Below the pieces are notes generated by a model, which saw nothing but the letters and a program-made list of their open reading frames with translations, did no database searches and had not been told where the DNA came from. From the NCBI RefSeq assembly GCF_000348905.1, contig NZ_AOFT01000012.1, forward strand, positions 18,180 through 82,179: a stretch of DNA of 64,000 nucleotides. Direction: 5' to 3'. The DNA is from Bhargavaea cecembensis DSE10 (GTDB taxonomy: Bacteria; Bacillota; Bacilli; Bacillales_A; Planococcaceae). Shown in pieces: positions 27,130 to 35,075 of this stretch; the stretch's first letter is position 1, and each line of letters starts with the position of its first letter. The position numbers were made by a program, and so were the translations under genes.

Positions 27130-27981
27130 ATGTCCATGTATCTGATGAATGACCGCTTTGTGAAAGACGATGAAGTGACCATTTCGATTGAGGACCGCGG
27201 CTATTATTTCGGGGACGGCGTCTATGAAGTAATCCGCGTTTACGGCGGTGCCATGTTTACCGCAGAAGAGCATATCGGGCGGCTGTATGAATCGGCGGAG
27301 AAAATCCGGATGGAGCTTCCATACGGTGAGGAAGAGATGATCGCGAAACTGGCTCGGCTGGTCGCGGATAATGGTGTGAAGGAAGGCCATGTGTACGTCC
27401 AGGCCACGCGCGGCGCTGCGCCGCGTGTCCATCAGTTTCCGGGCGAAGGCATCACTCCTGTCATCACGGCCTATACCAAATCCTATCCGGATCACGCACC
27501 TGCGGCAGAGCCTGCCAAGCTGAAATCGGCGGCAGATATCCGCTGGCTGCGCTGCGATATCAAGAGCCTGAACCTTCTGGCCAATGTCATGGCAAAGCAG
27601 GAAGCGTTCGAAGCGGGATGCACCGAAGCCCTGCTTCACAGGGACGGCACGGTCACGGAAGGCTCATCTTCAAATATGTTTGGCGTAAAGGATGGCGTCA
27701 TCCACACCCATCCGGTGTCCAACTTCATCTTGAACGGCATCACACGTCGCGTCATCATGCAATGCTGTGAAGAGCTCGGACAGCCTGTCAAGGAGGAACC
27801 GATGGCACTTGAAGATGTGTATGAAATGGATGAATTCTTCCTGTCCTCAACGACGAACGGCATCCTGCCGGTAAGCGAGATTGACGGCCGGAAGATCGGT
27901 GACGGACATCCGGGGCCGGTCACCGAACGGCTCATGGCAGCATTCGAATCGAAGCTTCCGGAACCGATCGCAACTCGCTGA
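27130..27981 (+). CDS. dat: D-alanine aminotransferase
   Basis: This 283-residue fold-type IV PLP enzyme transfers amino groups between D-amino acids and 2-oxoacids, linking D-alanine and D-glutamate pools for the cell wall. The catalytic Lys lies in DIKSLNLLANVMAKQEA; SIEDRGYYFGDGVYE and EGSSSNMFGV are typical of Dat. ATG 27130 follows GAAAGAAGGA and matches the family start. It lies 26 nt after pepV, the same order as in many Bacilli, so it is probably cotranscribed with it. Confidence 0.94.
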   Translation: MSMYLMNDRFVKDDEVTISIEDRGYYFGDGVYEVIRVYGGAMFTAEEHIGRLYESAEKIRMELPYGEEEMIAKLARLVADNGVKEGHVYVQATRGAAPRVHQFPGEGITPVITAYTKSYPDHAPAAEPAKLKSAADIRWLRCDIKSLNLLANVMAKQEAFEAGCTEALLHRDGTVTEGSSSNMFGVKDGVIHTHPVSNFILNGITRRVIMQCCEELGQPVKEEPMALEDVYEMDEFFLSSTTNGILPVSEIDGRKIGDGHPGPVTERLMAAFESKLPEPIATR

Positions 27982-27985
27982 CGGG

Positions 27986-28948
27986 ATGAAAGCAGTCTTC
28001 GTTGTCAATCCTGCCGCAAAGGGCGGAAAAGCCCTTGGAAGGTGGACGGCATTCAGAAAGACGGTGGCATTTCCCTATCAGGAATTTATGACGAAGGGCC
28101 CCGGGCATGCCAAGGCAATTGCCCGGGGCTTTGCCGCACACCAGGAGAAGGAAAACGTTCTTCTCATTGCATTCGGCGGTGACGGCACCGTTCACGAAAT
28201 GATCGCGGGGGCCGCCGGTGCTGGACATATTGTGGTCGGCTCGGTCGGTGCCGGCTCGGGAAATGACTTCGGCCGCGGCTTCCGGACTTTTGGGAGCGCT
28301 GAGGAGATCGGCGCGTACCTGGGCAGGAGGCATGCCTCGCCGGCCCTTGATATGGGCGAGGTAAGCTTCGGGGATGGCGCCACTTTCGTCAACAGTGCAG
28401 GAATCGGTTTTGACGCAGTCATCTCAAGGGGCAGCGGACGGTCTTCACTGAAGCCGCTCCTGAACAGGATGGGACTGGGCAAATTCGTCTACGCCCTCTA
28501 TACAGTGCGGGCGCTTTTCACATTCCGCACATTCGGGCTCGAAGTAACGCATGACGGAGAGCGGCAGGAATACCGGGACGTCTGGTTCGCCACTGTCAGC
28601 AACCAGCCGTATTACGGAGGCGGAATGAAGATTTCCCCGAAGTCCGATCCGGCCGACGGCCTCATTGAACTGACGGTCGTCAGCCGGCTTTCCCGTATGA
28701 AACTGCTGCTTGTCTTCGGCAGTGTGTTTTTCGGTGCCCACACAGCCTTCAGGGAAGTGGACTGCAGGCAGGGACGATCATTTTCACTGAAGGCGGACCG
28801 CGCAGTGCCGCTGCACACCGACGGCGAAGATGCCGGAAACACCGAATCGGGAGAACCGGTCGTGTTTACGGTCCGGCCGGAAGCGTGGCGGCTTGCGGGA
28901 CAACAACGAACAGGAAGGTCAGGGATCAAACATGAGAGCACGCCATAA
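27986..28948 (+). CDS. ytlR: Diacylglycerol-kinase-type lipid kinase YtlR
   Basis: This 320-residue DAGK catalytic-domain protein has [16 protein letters not shown] at the start, [13 protein letters not shown] (nucleotide-binding GGDGT) and [15 protein letters not shown]. subtilis YtlR is the likely orthologue; DgkB is a different paralogue. It phosphorylates a lipid or sphingosine-like substrate that cannot be named from sequence. It starts 4 nt after dat and ends inside the trmB start by 17 nt, so dat-ytlR-trmB look like one transcript. Confidence 0.85.
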   Translation: MKAVFVVNPAAKGGKALGRWTAFRKTVAFPYQEFMTKGPGHAKAIARGFAAHQEKENVLLIAFGGDGTVHEMIAGAAGAGHIVVGSVGAGSGNDFGRGFRTFGSAEEIGAYLGRRHASPALDMGEVSFGDGATFVNSAGIGFDAVISRGSGRSSLKPLLNRMGLGKFVYALYTVRALFTFRTFGLEVTHDGERQEYRDVWFATVSNQPYYGGGMKISPKSDPADGLIELTVVSRLSRMKLLLVFGSVFFGAHTAFREVDCRQGRSFSLKADRAVPLHTDGEDAGNTESGEPVVFTVRPEAWRLAGQQRTGRSGIKHESTP

Positions 28949-29585
28949 ACCTTGGGCGGAATCGTATATCAATGAACATCCGGATGTGGTCATCCAGGAG
29001 CCCGAGCGGCTGAAAGGCCGCTGGGCGGAGGAATTCGGCAACAGGAATCCCATCCATATTGAGGTGGGAACCGGAAAGGGCCGGTTTATCACCGGTATGG
29101 CGGAAGCCAATCCCGACATCAACTATATCGGCATTGAAATGTTCCGGGACATCATCGTCACGGCAGTCCAGCGGGCGGAAGAGGCGGATAAGCCCGCCAA
29201 TCTGCGCCTGCTGAATGTGAATGCCGAGCGGCTGGAGGACATATTTGCTTCCGGCGAGGTCGGCCGCGTCTATCTGAATTTCTCCGATCCGTGGCCGAAG
29301 GCGCGTCACGCGAAGCGCCGGCTGACCCACGATCAATTTCTCGGCCGCTATGAGAGGATTCTGCCTCCGGAAGGAGAAGTACATTTCAAGACGGACAACC
29401 GCGGACTGTTCGAGTATTCCCTCATGAACATGACGGACTACGGCATGCGGCTGGCAGAAGTGTCGCTGGACCTGCATGCGGACAAGCCGGAATGGAACAT
29501 CATGACGGAGTACGAGGAGAAGTTCTCCTCCAAAGGCCAGCCGATCTACCGGCTGGAAGCCGCATTCAGGAACGAAGGGAACTAA
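28932..29585 (+). CDS. trmB: tRNA (guanine-N7-)-methyltransferase
   Basis: This 217-residue TrmB makes m7G46 in the variable loop of tRNA. It shows [17 protein letters not shown] (SAM motif I), [10 protein letters not shown], and the tRNA-binding [20 protein letters not shown]. Start at ATG 28932 ([13 protein letters not shown]) matches the family; the gene overlaps ytlR by 17 nt. The ytmP gene that usually precedes trmB in B. subtilis is absent here. Confidence 0.96.
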   Translation: MRARHKPWAESYINEHPDVVIQEPERLKGRWAEEFGNRNPIHIEVGTGKGRFITGMAEANPDINYIGIEMFRDIIVTAVQRAEEADKPANLRLLNVNAERLEDIFASGEVGRVYLNFSDPWPKARHAKRRLTHDQFLGRYERILPPEGEVHFKTDNRGLFEYSLMNMTDYGMRLAEVSLDLHADKPEWNIMTEYEEKFSSKGQPIYRLEAAFRNEGN

Positions 29586-29604
29586 GCAGGAAAAGGGGGA
29601 AGCA

Positions 29605-30489
29605 ATGATGGACAACTATCAGTTTCACGGAATCGAACTGACTTGGCTCGACGGGGGATTCAACCGGCTGGACGGTGGTGCGATGTTCGGCCCGGTGCCG
29701 AAAGTGCTTTGGTCAAGGAAGTATGAGGTGGACGCGGACAACAAGATTCCTTTGGCCACGGAACCGATCCTCGTGCGCACGCACGGGAAAAACATCCTGA
29801 TTGAGGCAGGACTCGGTTCGGGAAAATTGACGGAAAAGAAGATCCGCAACCTTGGCGTCACCCGCGAGTCGAGAGTTGAAGAAAGCCTCGGAGAACTGGG
29901 CCTGACGCCCGAGGATATCGACATCATCCTGATGACGCATCTGCATAATGACCATGCGGCCGGCCTCACGCGCCGCGAAGGTGAAGGATACACATCCGTT
30001 TTCCCGAATGCGGAAATCCATGTATCGCAGATCGAGTGGGATGAGATGCGTGAGCCGAATATCCGTTCACGGAATACATACTTCCGGGAAAACTGGGAGC
30101 CGGTCCGGGACCAGGTGAAGACATTTGAGGAACGGGTGGAGGTCGTCCCGGGAATCGAAATGATCCATACCGGCGGCCATAGCGCCGGACATGCGATCAT
30201 CAAAATCACGAAAAATGGGGAGACCCTGATCCATATGGCGGATCTGATGCCGACCCACGCACACCAGAACCCGCTCTGGGTCATGGCATTTGACGATTAT
30301 CCGATGGATTCCATTTTTTCAAAAGAGCGCCTCATGAAAGAAGCGCTTGAGAACGGATACCGGTTCATCTTCTATCATGATGCCGTCTACCGCATGATCC
30401 GGTGGGACGAAAGCGGCAAGGAAATCACGGACAGCCTGGAGCGCACGCCTTTCGAAACACCGGTGGGTGCGGCCGAGCAGAAAAAATAA
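29605..30489 (+). CDS. ytnP: YtnP, metallo-beta-lactamase-fold lactonase
   Basis: This 294-residue MBL-fold hydrolase has the zinc motif MTHLHNDHAAG (HxHxDH), HTGGHSAGHA, and MADLMPTHAHQNPLWV. It aligns over its full length with B. subtilis YtnP, which has been reported to degrade N-acyl-homoserine lactones (quorum quenching). RBS AAAAGGGGGAAG. It follows trmB by 19 nt and ends the operon at a strong hairpin. Confidence 0.92.
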   Translation: MMDNYQFHGIELTWLDGGFNRLDGGAMFGPVPKVLWSRKYEVDADNKIPLATEPILVRTHGKNILIEAGLGSGKLTEKKIRNLGVTRESRVEESLGELGLTPEDIDIILMTHLHNDHAAGLTRREGEGYTSVFPNAEIHVSQIEWDEMREPNIRSRNTYFRENWEPVRDQVKTFEERVEVVPGIEMIHTGGHSAGHAIIKITKNGETLIHMADLMPTHAHQNPLWVMAFDDYPMDSIFSKERLMKEALENGYRFIFYHDAVYRMIRWDESGKEITDSLERTPFETPVGAAEQKK

Positions 30490-30497
30490 ACGGACAC

Positions 30498-30537
30498 AAA
30501 AAAGCTGCAGGCCGGCATCCGGTCTGCAGCTTTTTTA
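30498..30537 (+). terminator. Rho-independent terminator after ytnP
   Basis: AAAAAAGCTGCAG...CTGCAGCTTTTTT with an imperfect inner stem forms a long hairpin with T run. Confidence 0.85.
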
Positions 30538-30607
30538 TAACTTATGGAATGATTTACTCTAAAATCAGTCAAGGCCAGCTTCAGCGCCCTGCAACCTTCA
30601 CACCCAA

Positions 30608-30641
30608 TTTGTATGTTGCTGAACGGCGCTTGCGCTTTTGT
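30608..30641 (-). repeat. Post-stop repeat element, copy 2
   Basis: Minus-strand ACAAAAGCGCAAGCGCC followed by GTTCAGCAACATACAAA begins 4 nt after the ytzB stop. It differs from the copy at 8355-8389 by one substitution and one missing base. The flanking sequence beyond the element is unrelated, so the repeat unit itself is conserved. It may also serve as a weak terminator because AGCGC...GCGCT can fold. Confidence 0.65.
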
Positions 30642-30645
30642 TGTT

Positions 30646-30960
30646 TCAGATTTTGTTGATTTCAACAACGGTGCCGGTCCTGGCATCCGCAGCGAATTCA
30701 TATTGTTCATAGGATCCATCGATTTCACGGGAAAGGCCGCCGCGGTACACATCCAACTCCACGGCTTTTTGGCGGAACGGTTCTGTTTTCATGACGATCC
30801 AGGCCCCGTCAATCGGACCTTCTTTTTTGAATGCATTTTTCACATCTTCAAGCACTTTATCCGGCGAGACATTGCGATCCGCGCGGTTCACTGCTTCCAC
30901 GACGGCTGCGCCTGCCACGGCACCGGCAACTGCCCCAATGGCAAAATCACGAACGTTCAT
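30646..30960 (-). CDS. ytzB: YtzB-like PepSY-domain small protein
   Basis: This 104-residue protein has a glycine/alanine-rich hydrophobic N-terminus (DFAIGAVAGAVAGAAVVEAV) and a single PepSY-like domain ending YEQYEFAADARTGTVVEINK. AGGAGG precedes the ATG. A minus-strand promoter TTGCTC-18-TATACT can be read just upstream. Its position between ytnP and ytoP matches B. subtilis ytzB. PepSY domains are thought to inhibit peptidases; no direct evidence here. The post-stop repeat begins 4 nt after its stop. Confidence 0.8.
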   Translation of the reverse strand: MNVRDFAIGAVAGAVAGAAVVEAVNRADRNVSPDKVLEDVKNAFKKEGPIDGAWIVMKTEPFRQKAVELDVYRGGLSREIDGSYEQYEFAADARTGTVVEINKI

Positions 30961-31130
30961 CCCATTTCCCTCCTGTAGACCGCATTTTCACCAAGTATAA
31001 CAACCGGGGCGGCGGTTGAGCAAGTTTTCATCCCAGAGCCTCTTCGGATTCCGAAAGATTTTCTATGGAAACCCCGGCCCCCTTCGTCTACAATTAGGAA
31101 GACAGCAGACTGAAGGGGAGGGCCACAAAC

Positions 31131-32204
31131 ATGCAAAATGAAACACTGACGATGTTCAAGACACTGACCGAACTGCCTGGCGCACCGGGCAACGAGCACG
31201 CCGTCAGGAAGTATATGCGGCAGGAGCTCGAGAAATACTCAGACGAAGTGATCCAGGACAGGCTCGGAGGGGTATTCGGTGTCCGACACGGCGGTGAAGG
31301 GTCCCCGAAAATCATGGTTGCCGGTCATATGGATGAAGTCGGATTCATGGTGTCCTCGATTACGGACAATGGCATGATCCGCTTCCAGCCCCTCGGCGGC
31401 TGGTGGAGCCAGGTGCTGCTTGCCCAGCGGGTTCAGATCATTACGGATCATGGCCCGGTGATCGGTGTGGTCGGCTCAATTCCGCCGCACCTATTGAGCG
31501 ATAAAGTGCGCAATAAGCCGATGGACATTAAGAATATGCTGATCGACATCGGTGCCGACGACAAACAGGATGCCAAGAAGATCGGCATCCGTCCGGGCCA
31601 GCAGATTGTCCCGGTCTGCCCGTTCACGCCGATGGCCAATGAGAAAAAGATTCTTGCAAAAGCATGGGATAACCGGTACGGCTGCGGACTGGCCATCGAA
31701 CTTCTTAAGGAAGTGAAGGGGGAGGAACTGCCGAACACCCTATACTCCGGTGCGAATGTCATGGAGGAAGTCGGCCTCCGCGGTGCACAGGCGGCTGCCA
31801 ACATGATTAATCCGGATCTCTTTTTTGCACTGGATGCCAGCCCGGCAAATGATGCATCCGGAGACAAAAATGAATTCGGACAGCTCGGAAAAGGGACCCT
31901 TCTGCGCATCTTTGACCGTTCGATGGTGACCCACAGGGGGCTGCGTGAATTCGTACTGGATACTGCAGAAACCAATCACATTCCTTACCAGTACTTTATC
32001 TCTCAGGGGGGGACCGACGCAGGCCGCGTCCACCTCTCCAACGAGGGCGTCCCGAGTGCGGTCATCGGCATCTGCTCGCGCTATATCCATACGTCGGGGT
32101 CGATCATCCACACGGACGACTATGCGGCGGCGCGTGAACTGCTGGTCAAGCTGGTCCGTTCGCTCGACCGTACGACTGTCGAGACGATCCGCAGCAATGC
32201 CTAA
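31131..32204 (+). CDS. ytoP: M42-family aminopeptidase YtoP
   Basis: This 357-residue M42 glutamyl aminopeptidase/endoglucanase-type metallopeptidase shows [11 protein letters not shown] and the dinuclear metal site residues in [30 protein letters not shown] and [11 protein letters not shown]. subtilis YtoP is the orthologue. These enzymes form dodecameric tetrahedral particles that trim peptides. GAAGGGGAGG precedes the ATG, and a TACAAT -10 box lies near 31089. Confidence 0.93.
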   Translation: MQNETLTMFKTLTELPGAPGNEHAVRKYMRQELEKYSDEVIQDRLGGVFGVRHGGEGSPKIMVAGHMDEVGFMVSSITDNGMIRFQPLGGWWSQVLLAQRVQIITDHGPVIGVVGSIPPHLLSDKVRNKPMDIKNMLIDIGADDKQDAKKIGIRPGQQIVPVCPFTPMANEKKILAKAWDNRYGCGLAIELLKEVKGEELPNTLYSGANVMEEVGLRGAQAAANMINPDLFFALDASPANDASGDKNEFGQLGKGTLLRIFDRSMVTHRGLREFVLDTAETNHIPYQYFISQGGTDAGRVHLSNEGVPSAVIGICSRYIHTSGSIIHTDDYAAARELLVKLVRSLDRTTVETIRSNA

Positions 32205-32212
32205 ATCCTGAA

Positions 32213-32237
32213 AAGGGGCCGAAGCGGCCTCTTTTTT
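32213..32237 (+). terminator. Terminator after ytoP
   Basis: AGGGGCCG-AAG-CGGCCTCT followed by TTTTTAT. Confidence 0.75.
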
Positions 32238-32278
32238 ATGTTTATGTCATTCAAATGAATATCGGAGGAGGAGCAGCC

Positions 32279-32818
32279 ATGGAAATCATTGTCGGTTCGA
32301 CCAACCGGGCAAAAATCGGTGCGGTAAGGGACGCATTCAGGTCGCTCGGCATCCAAGCGGAAGTCACAGGCACCGTTACGGAATCTGGAGTTTCGCCGCA
32401 GCCTTTCGGAGATGAAGAAACGATGACGGGAGCCAGGATCCGCGCACTCACGGCCATAAAGAACGGCAACCATGATCTGGCCATCGGTCTCGAAGGCGGC
32501 GTGAAGGAACTGGACGGGAGGCTTTACATCTGCAACTGGGGGGCGCTTGCCCTTCCGGACGGAACAGTGTTCATGGCGGGAGGTGCACAGATTCCGTTGC
32601 CGGAGGAAGTGGCGCACCCGGTCCGGAGCGGCCGGGAACTCGGCCCTGTCATGGAAGCGTTCACCTCGAGAGCGGATATCCGGCAGGCCGGGGGCGCAGT
32701 CGGTGTATTTACTGACGGCACGGTCGGACGCCCGGATATGTTCAGCCACGTCGTCCTGCTGCTTGCTGGGCAGTGGAGGTTTGCCGGGGGCAAACACGGA
32801 GGCCGGCAGGAGCAGTGA
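32279..32818 (+). CDS. DUF84 / YjjX-type inosine-xanthosine triphosphatase
   Basis: This 179-residue DUF84 (NTPase 1) protein resembles E. coli YjjX, which hydrolyses ITP and XTP. It begins MEIIVGSTNRAKIGAVRDAF, with SGVSPQPFGDEETMTGARIRA and AIGLEGGVKELDG. Start at ATG 32279 with GGAGGAGGAG upstream; eight extra codons upstream would include the RBS. It occupies the interval where B. subtilis has the thioredoxin-like ytpP. Confidence 0.85.
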   Translation: MEIIVGSTNRAKIGAVRDAFRSLGIQAEVTGTVTESGVSPQPFGDEETMTGARIRALTAIKNGNHDLAIGLEGGVKELDGRLYICNWGALALPDGTVFMAGGAQIPLPEEVAHPVRSGRELGPVMEAFTSRADIRQAGGAVGVFTDGTVGRPDMFSHVVLLLAGQWRFAGGKHGGRQEQ

Positions 32819-32883
32819 GTTGCAAGCAACCGGGAACAACTTTAAAATGATGGAGATGAACATACGGAAGCGGGGGAACGAGA

Positions 32884-33417
32884 ATGGGCAAGGGGCTTCG
32901 CCTCATAGCCGGATTCACGCTGGCGGCGATGCTCGCCGGCTGTTCGGCCACAATCGAAGAACGGACTTCAGAAGCGATAGAGGAGGCCGGTGAGGTGTTT
33001 GCGGAAAAAACAAAAAACCCGAACACCGAAGTCGGGAATGCCAGTTTCTATAAACCGTTCGGCTTCGAGGTGCTGGAAGGTTCGGATGAGCAGAATATCG
33101 TGCTGGAAAAAGGCGGCGAAACCTACGTTCTGTTTATCAATCCGAATGAAGGAAAAGACAGCCGTCTGTTCTACGACCTTCTCTATGCAGATCCTGCAAA
33201 GGAGATTCTGGAAACCGGTACGTTCGAACGCCATGATACATTCGGCTTTGCCGGAGCCACCGTGGCTTCGGGCGAGCGAGTGGAGCTGGTCGCAGGAAGC
33301 GGCGGGCGGAAAATCACGACTCTTTCTGACAAGGGCGAAATCAGGAAAAACCTGAAGACGATGATGGAAATTGTCCGCTCCGTGGATTATGAAGACGGGG
33401 CGGTCGCGAAAGACTAA
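32884..33417 (+). CDS. Putative lipoprotein of unknown function
   Basis: This 177-residue protein has a classic lipoprotein signal: two basic residues, a hydrophobic stretch and LAGC with Cys20 as lipidation site. Mature part: an acidic, helix-prone linker (residues 22-45), then a mixed domain with no motif I recognise. It is exported and anchored to the outer face of the membrane. RBS GGGGGAACGAG. It lies between the DUF84 gene and ytpQ, probably in the same operon; no homologue at this place in B. subtilis comes to mind. Confidence 0.82.
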   Translation: MGKGLRLIAGFTLAAMLAGCSATIEERTSEAIEEAGEVFAEKTKNPNTEVGNASFYKPFGFEVLEGSDEQNIVLEKGGETYVLFINPNEGKDSRLFYDLLYADPAKEILETGTFERHDTFGFAGATVASGERVELVAGSGGRKITTLSDKGEIRKNLKTMMEIVRSVDYEDGAVAKD

Positions 33418-33459
33418 GACGGGACAGGGGGACGCCCTGTCCGGAAGGGAGGAGCGTCC

Positions 33460-34275
33460 ATGAAAGCATCAGAATTGGTGCGGGAGCTGAAGCAACGGCT
33501 GGGAGAGGACCGGTTTTCCTGGGACTTCGACCGCCAGAACAACCGGCTGAAAATGAAGCACCAGACATTGGGGAAAGGACTTGAACTGAGCCTTCCGCCG
33601 CTTCTCGCCAAAATCCAGAACAATCCGGACACCGCCTTGGATGAAGCGGTCTATACGATCAACGAGACGTTCACCGCGATGGAGCGCGAAGCGGAGGAAG
33701 GATTCAGCGGGGAAGGCCGGATCTATCCGGTCATCCGTTCGACGTCCTTCCCGGTGGAGTCAAAAGAAGGCAACCGGTTCATCACGACGGATCATACAGC
33801 TGAAACCCGGATTTTCTATGCACTTGATCTGGGACAAACGTACCGGCTGATTGATGAATCGATGCTGGATAGCCTGGGGCTGACGGACCAGGCGCTAAAG
33901 GAATCCGCACGTTTCCGGGTCAAACAGCTGCCGACCGATGTCAAGACTGACGAAGTCGCCGGAAACATCTATTATTTCGTCAATAACAATGACGGCTATG
34001 ATGCAAGCCGGATCCTGAATGAACCATTTCTGAAAGAGATGGAGCAGAAAATCGAAGGGGTCATGACAGTCTCCGTCCCCCATCAGGATGTGCTCGTCAT
34101 AGGCGATATCCGGAATGATACGGGTTATGATGTCCTGGCACAGCTGACGATGCATTATTTCACCGTCGGCCGGGTGCCGGTGACGTCGCTGTCCTTCATC
34201 TATGAAAACGGAGAACTCGAGCCGATTTTCATCCTCGCGAAAAACCGGCCGGAAGGGAAGGAAGAAAAGGAATGA
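33460..34275 (+). CDS. ytpQ: DUF1444 family protein YtpQ
   Basis: This 271-residue soluble DUF1444 protein starts MKASELVRELKQRLGEDRF and contains the family segments VYPVIR-like IYPVIRSTSF, YALDLGQTYRLIDE and YYFVNNNDGYDASRIL. Function is unknown. GGAAGGGAGGAG precedes the ATG. The stop overlaps ytpR as ATGA, so the two are coupled as in B. subtilis. Confidence 0.9.
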   Translation: MKASELVRELKQRLGEDRFSWDFDRQNNRLKMKHQTLGKGLELSLPPLLAKIQNNPDTALDEAVYTINETFTAMEREAEEGFSGEGRIYPVIRSTSFPVESKEGNRFITTDHTAETRIFYALDLGQTYRLIDESMLDSLGLTDQALKESARFRVKQLPTDVKTDEVAGNIYYFVNNNDGYDASRILNEPFLKEMEQKIEGVMTVSVPHQDVLVIGDIRNDTGYDVLAQLTMHYFTVGRVPVTSLSFIYENGELEPIFILAKNRPEGKEEKE

Positions 34276-34877
34276 ACGCATTTTACAACAAACAGGGCGT
34301 CGGCGATGTACTCTTGGTACAGCTTGTTCCGGACACGCCTGAAGAGATCCAGGCAGAAACTATCGGCGATATCACGATCATCCGTGACGCGGCTTCCGGT
34401 CAAGCGGCAGGATTCAATCTTTTCCGGGCCTCGGAATACGTACAGCCGGAAGGGCAGGGCAAGATTGAGGTTGATGAGGCATTCCTGGTCCAGCTGAAGG
34501 AAGCCTTTGCAAAAAACGGAGCGGAATTCTCCTTTGACGTCGATCTTTCTCCGAAATTCGTCGTCGGATATGTGAGTGCAAAAGAAAAGCATCCGAACGC
34601 TGACAAGCTCAGCATCTGCAAAGTCGATGTCGGCCAGGAGACGCTCCAGATCGTCTGCGGTGCACCGAATGTGGACGAGGGGCAGCATGTGGTTGTGGCC
34701 AAGCCCGGCGCGGTCATGCCGTCGGGGATGGTCATCAAAGACGCCGAGCTCCGCGGAGTGCCGTCATCCGGCATGATCTGTTCCGCAAGAGAACTTGCGC
34801 TTCCGGATGCACCACAGGAAAAGGGGATCCTCGTTCTTGAGGGCGAGCAGACACCAGGTGAGCCATTCCGGTTCTGA
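34272..34877 (+). CDS. ytpR: YtpR, tRNA-binding-domain protein
   Basis: This 201-residue protein has an N-terminal DUF4479 part and a C-terminal EMAP/tRNA-binding OB fold: FVVGYVSAKEKHPNADKLSICKVDVG, IVCGAPNVDEGQHVVVAKPG and ELRGVPSSGMICSAREL, as at the N-terminus of bacterial PheT. It probably binds structured RNA, but its target is unknown. It overlaps ytpQ by 4 nt and ends at a branched hairpin. Confidence 0.92.
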   Translation: MNAFYNKQGVGDVLLVQLVPDTPEEIQAETIGDITIIRDAASGQAAGFNLFRASEYVQPEGQGKIEVDEAFLVQLKEAFAKNGAEFSFDVDLSPKFVVGYVSAKEKHPNADKLSICKVDVGQETLQIVCGAPNVDEGQHVVVAKPGAVMPSGMVIKDAELRGVPSSGMICSARELALPDAPQEKGILVLEGEQTPGEPFRF

Positions 34878-34916
34878 AGCACTATTTTCATTGGCCGGAT
34901 AAGCGTTTAAACTAAT

Positions 34917-34979
34917 CAGCAGCGGTACCGTGAGCCTGCCATGACAGGGGCCAGCGGGAACCGCTGTTGTTTATTTCTC
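34917..34979 (+). terminator. Branched hairpin after ytpR
   Basis: Outer arms AGCAGCGGT and ACCGCTGTT-like bracket an inner GCCTG...CAGGGGC stem, followed by TTGTTTATTTCTC. Reads as a terminator of imperfect form. Confidence 0.55.
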
Positions 34980-35014
34980 ACCATTCCATTGAGATTTGCG
35001 GAACAGGGGACTGT

Positions 35015-35043
35015 TTGATTGAAATCCTCCATGCTGATAGAAT
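35015..35043 (+). promoter_or_regulatory. Sigma-A promoter of sftA
   Basis: TTGATT (35015-35020), a 17-nt spacer and TAGAAT (35038-35043), 33 nt before the TTG start. Confidence 0.7.
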
Positions 35044-35075
35044 AAAGTGATTGACCGTGGAAAGAGTGATATCTA

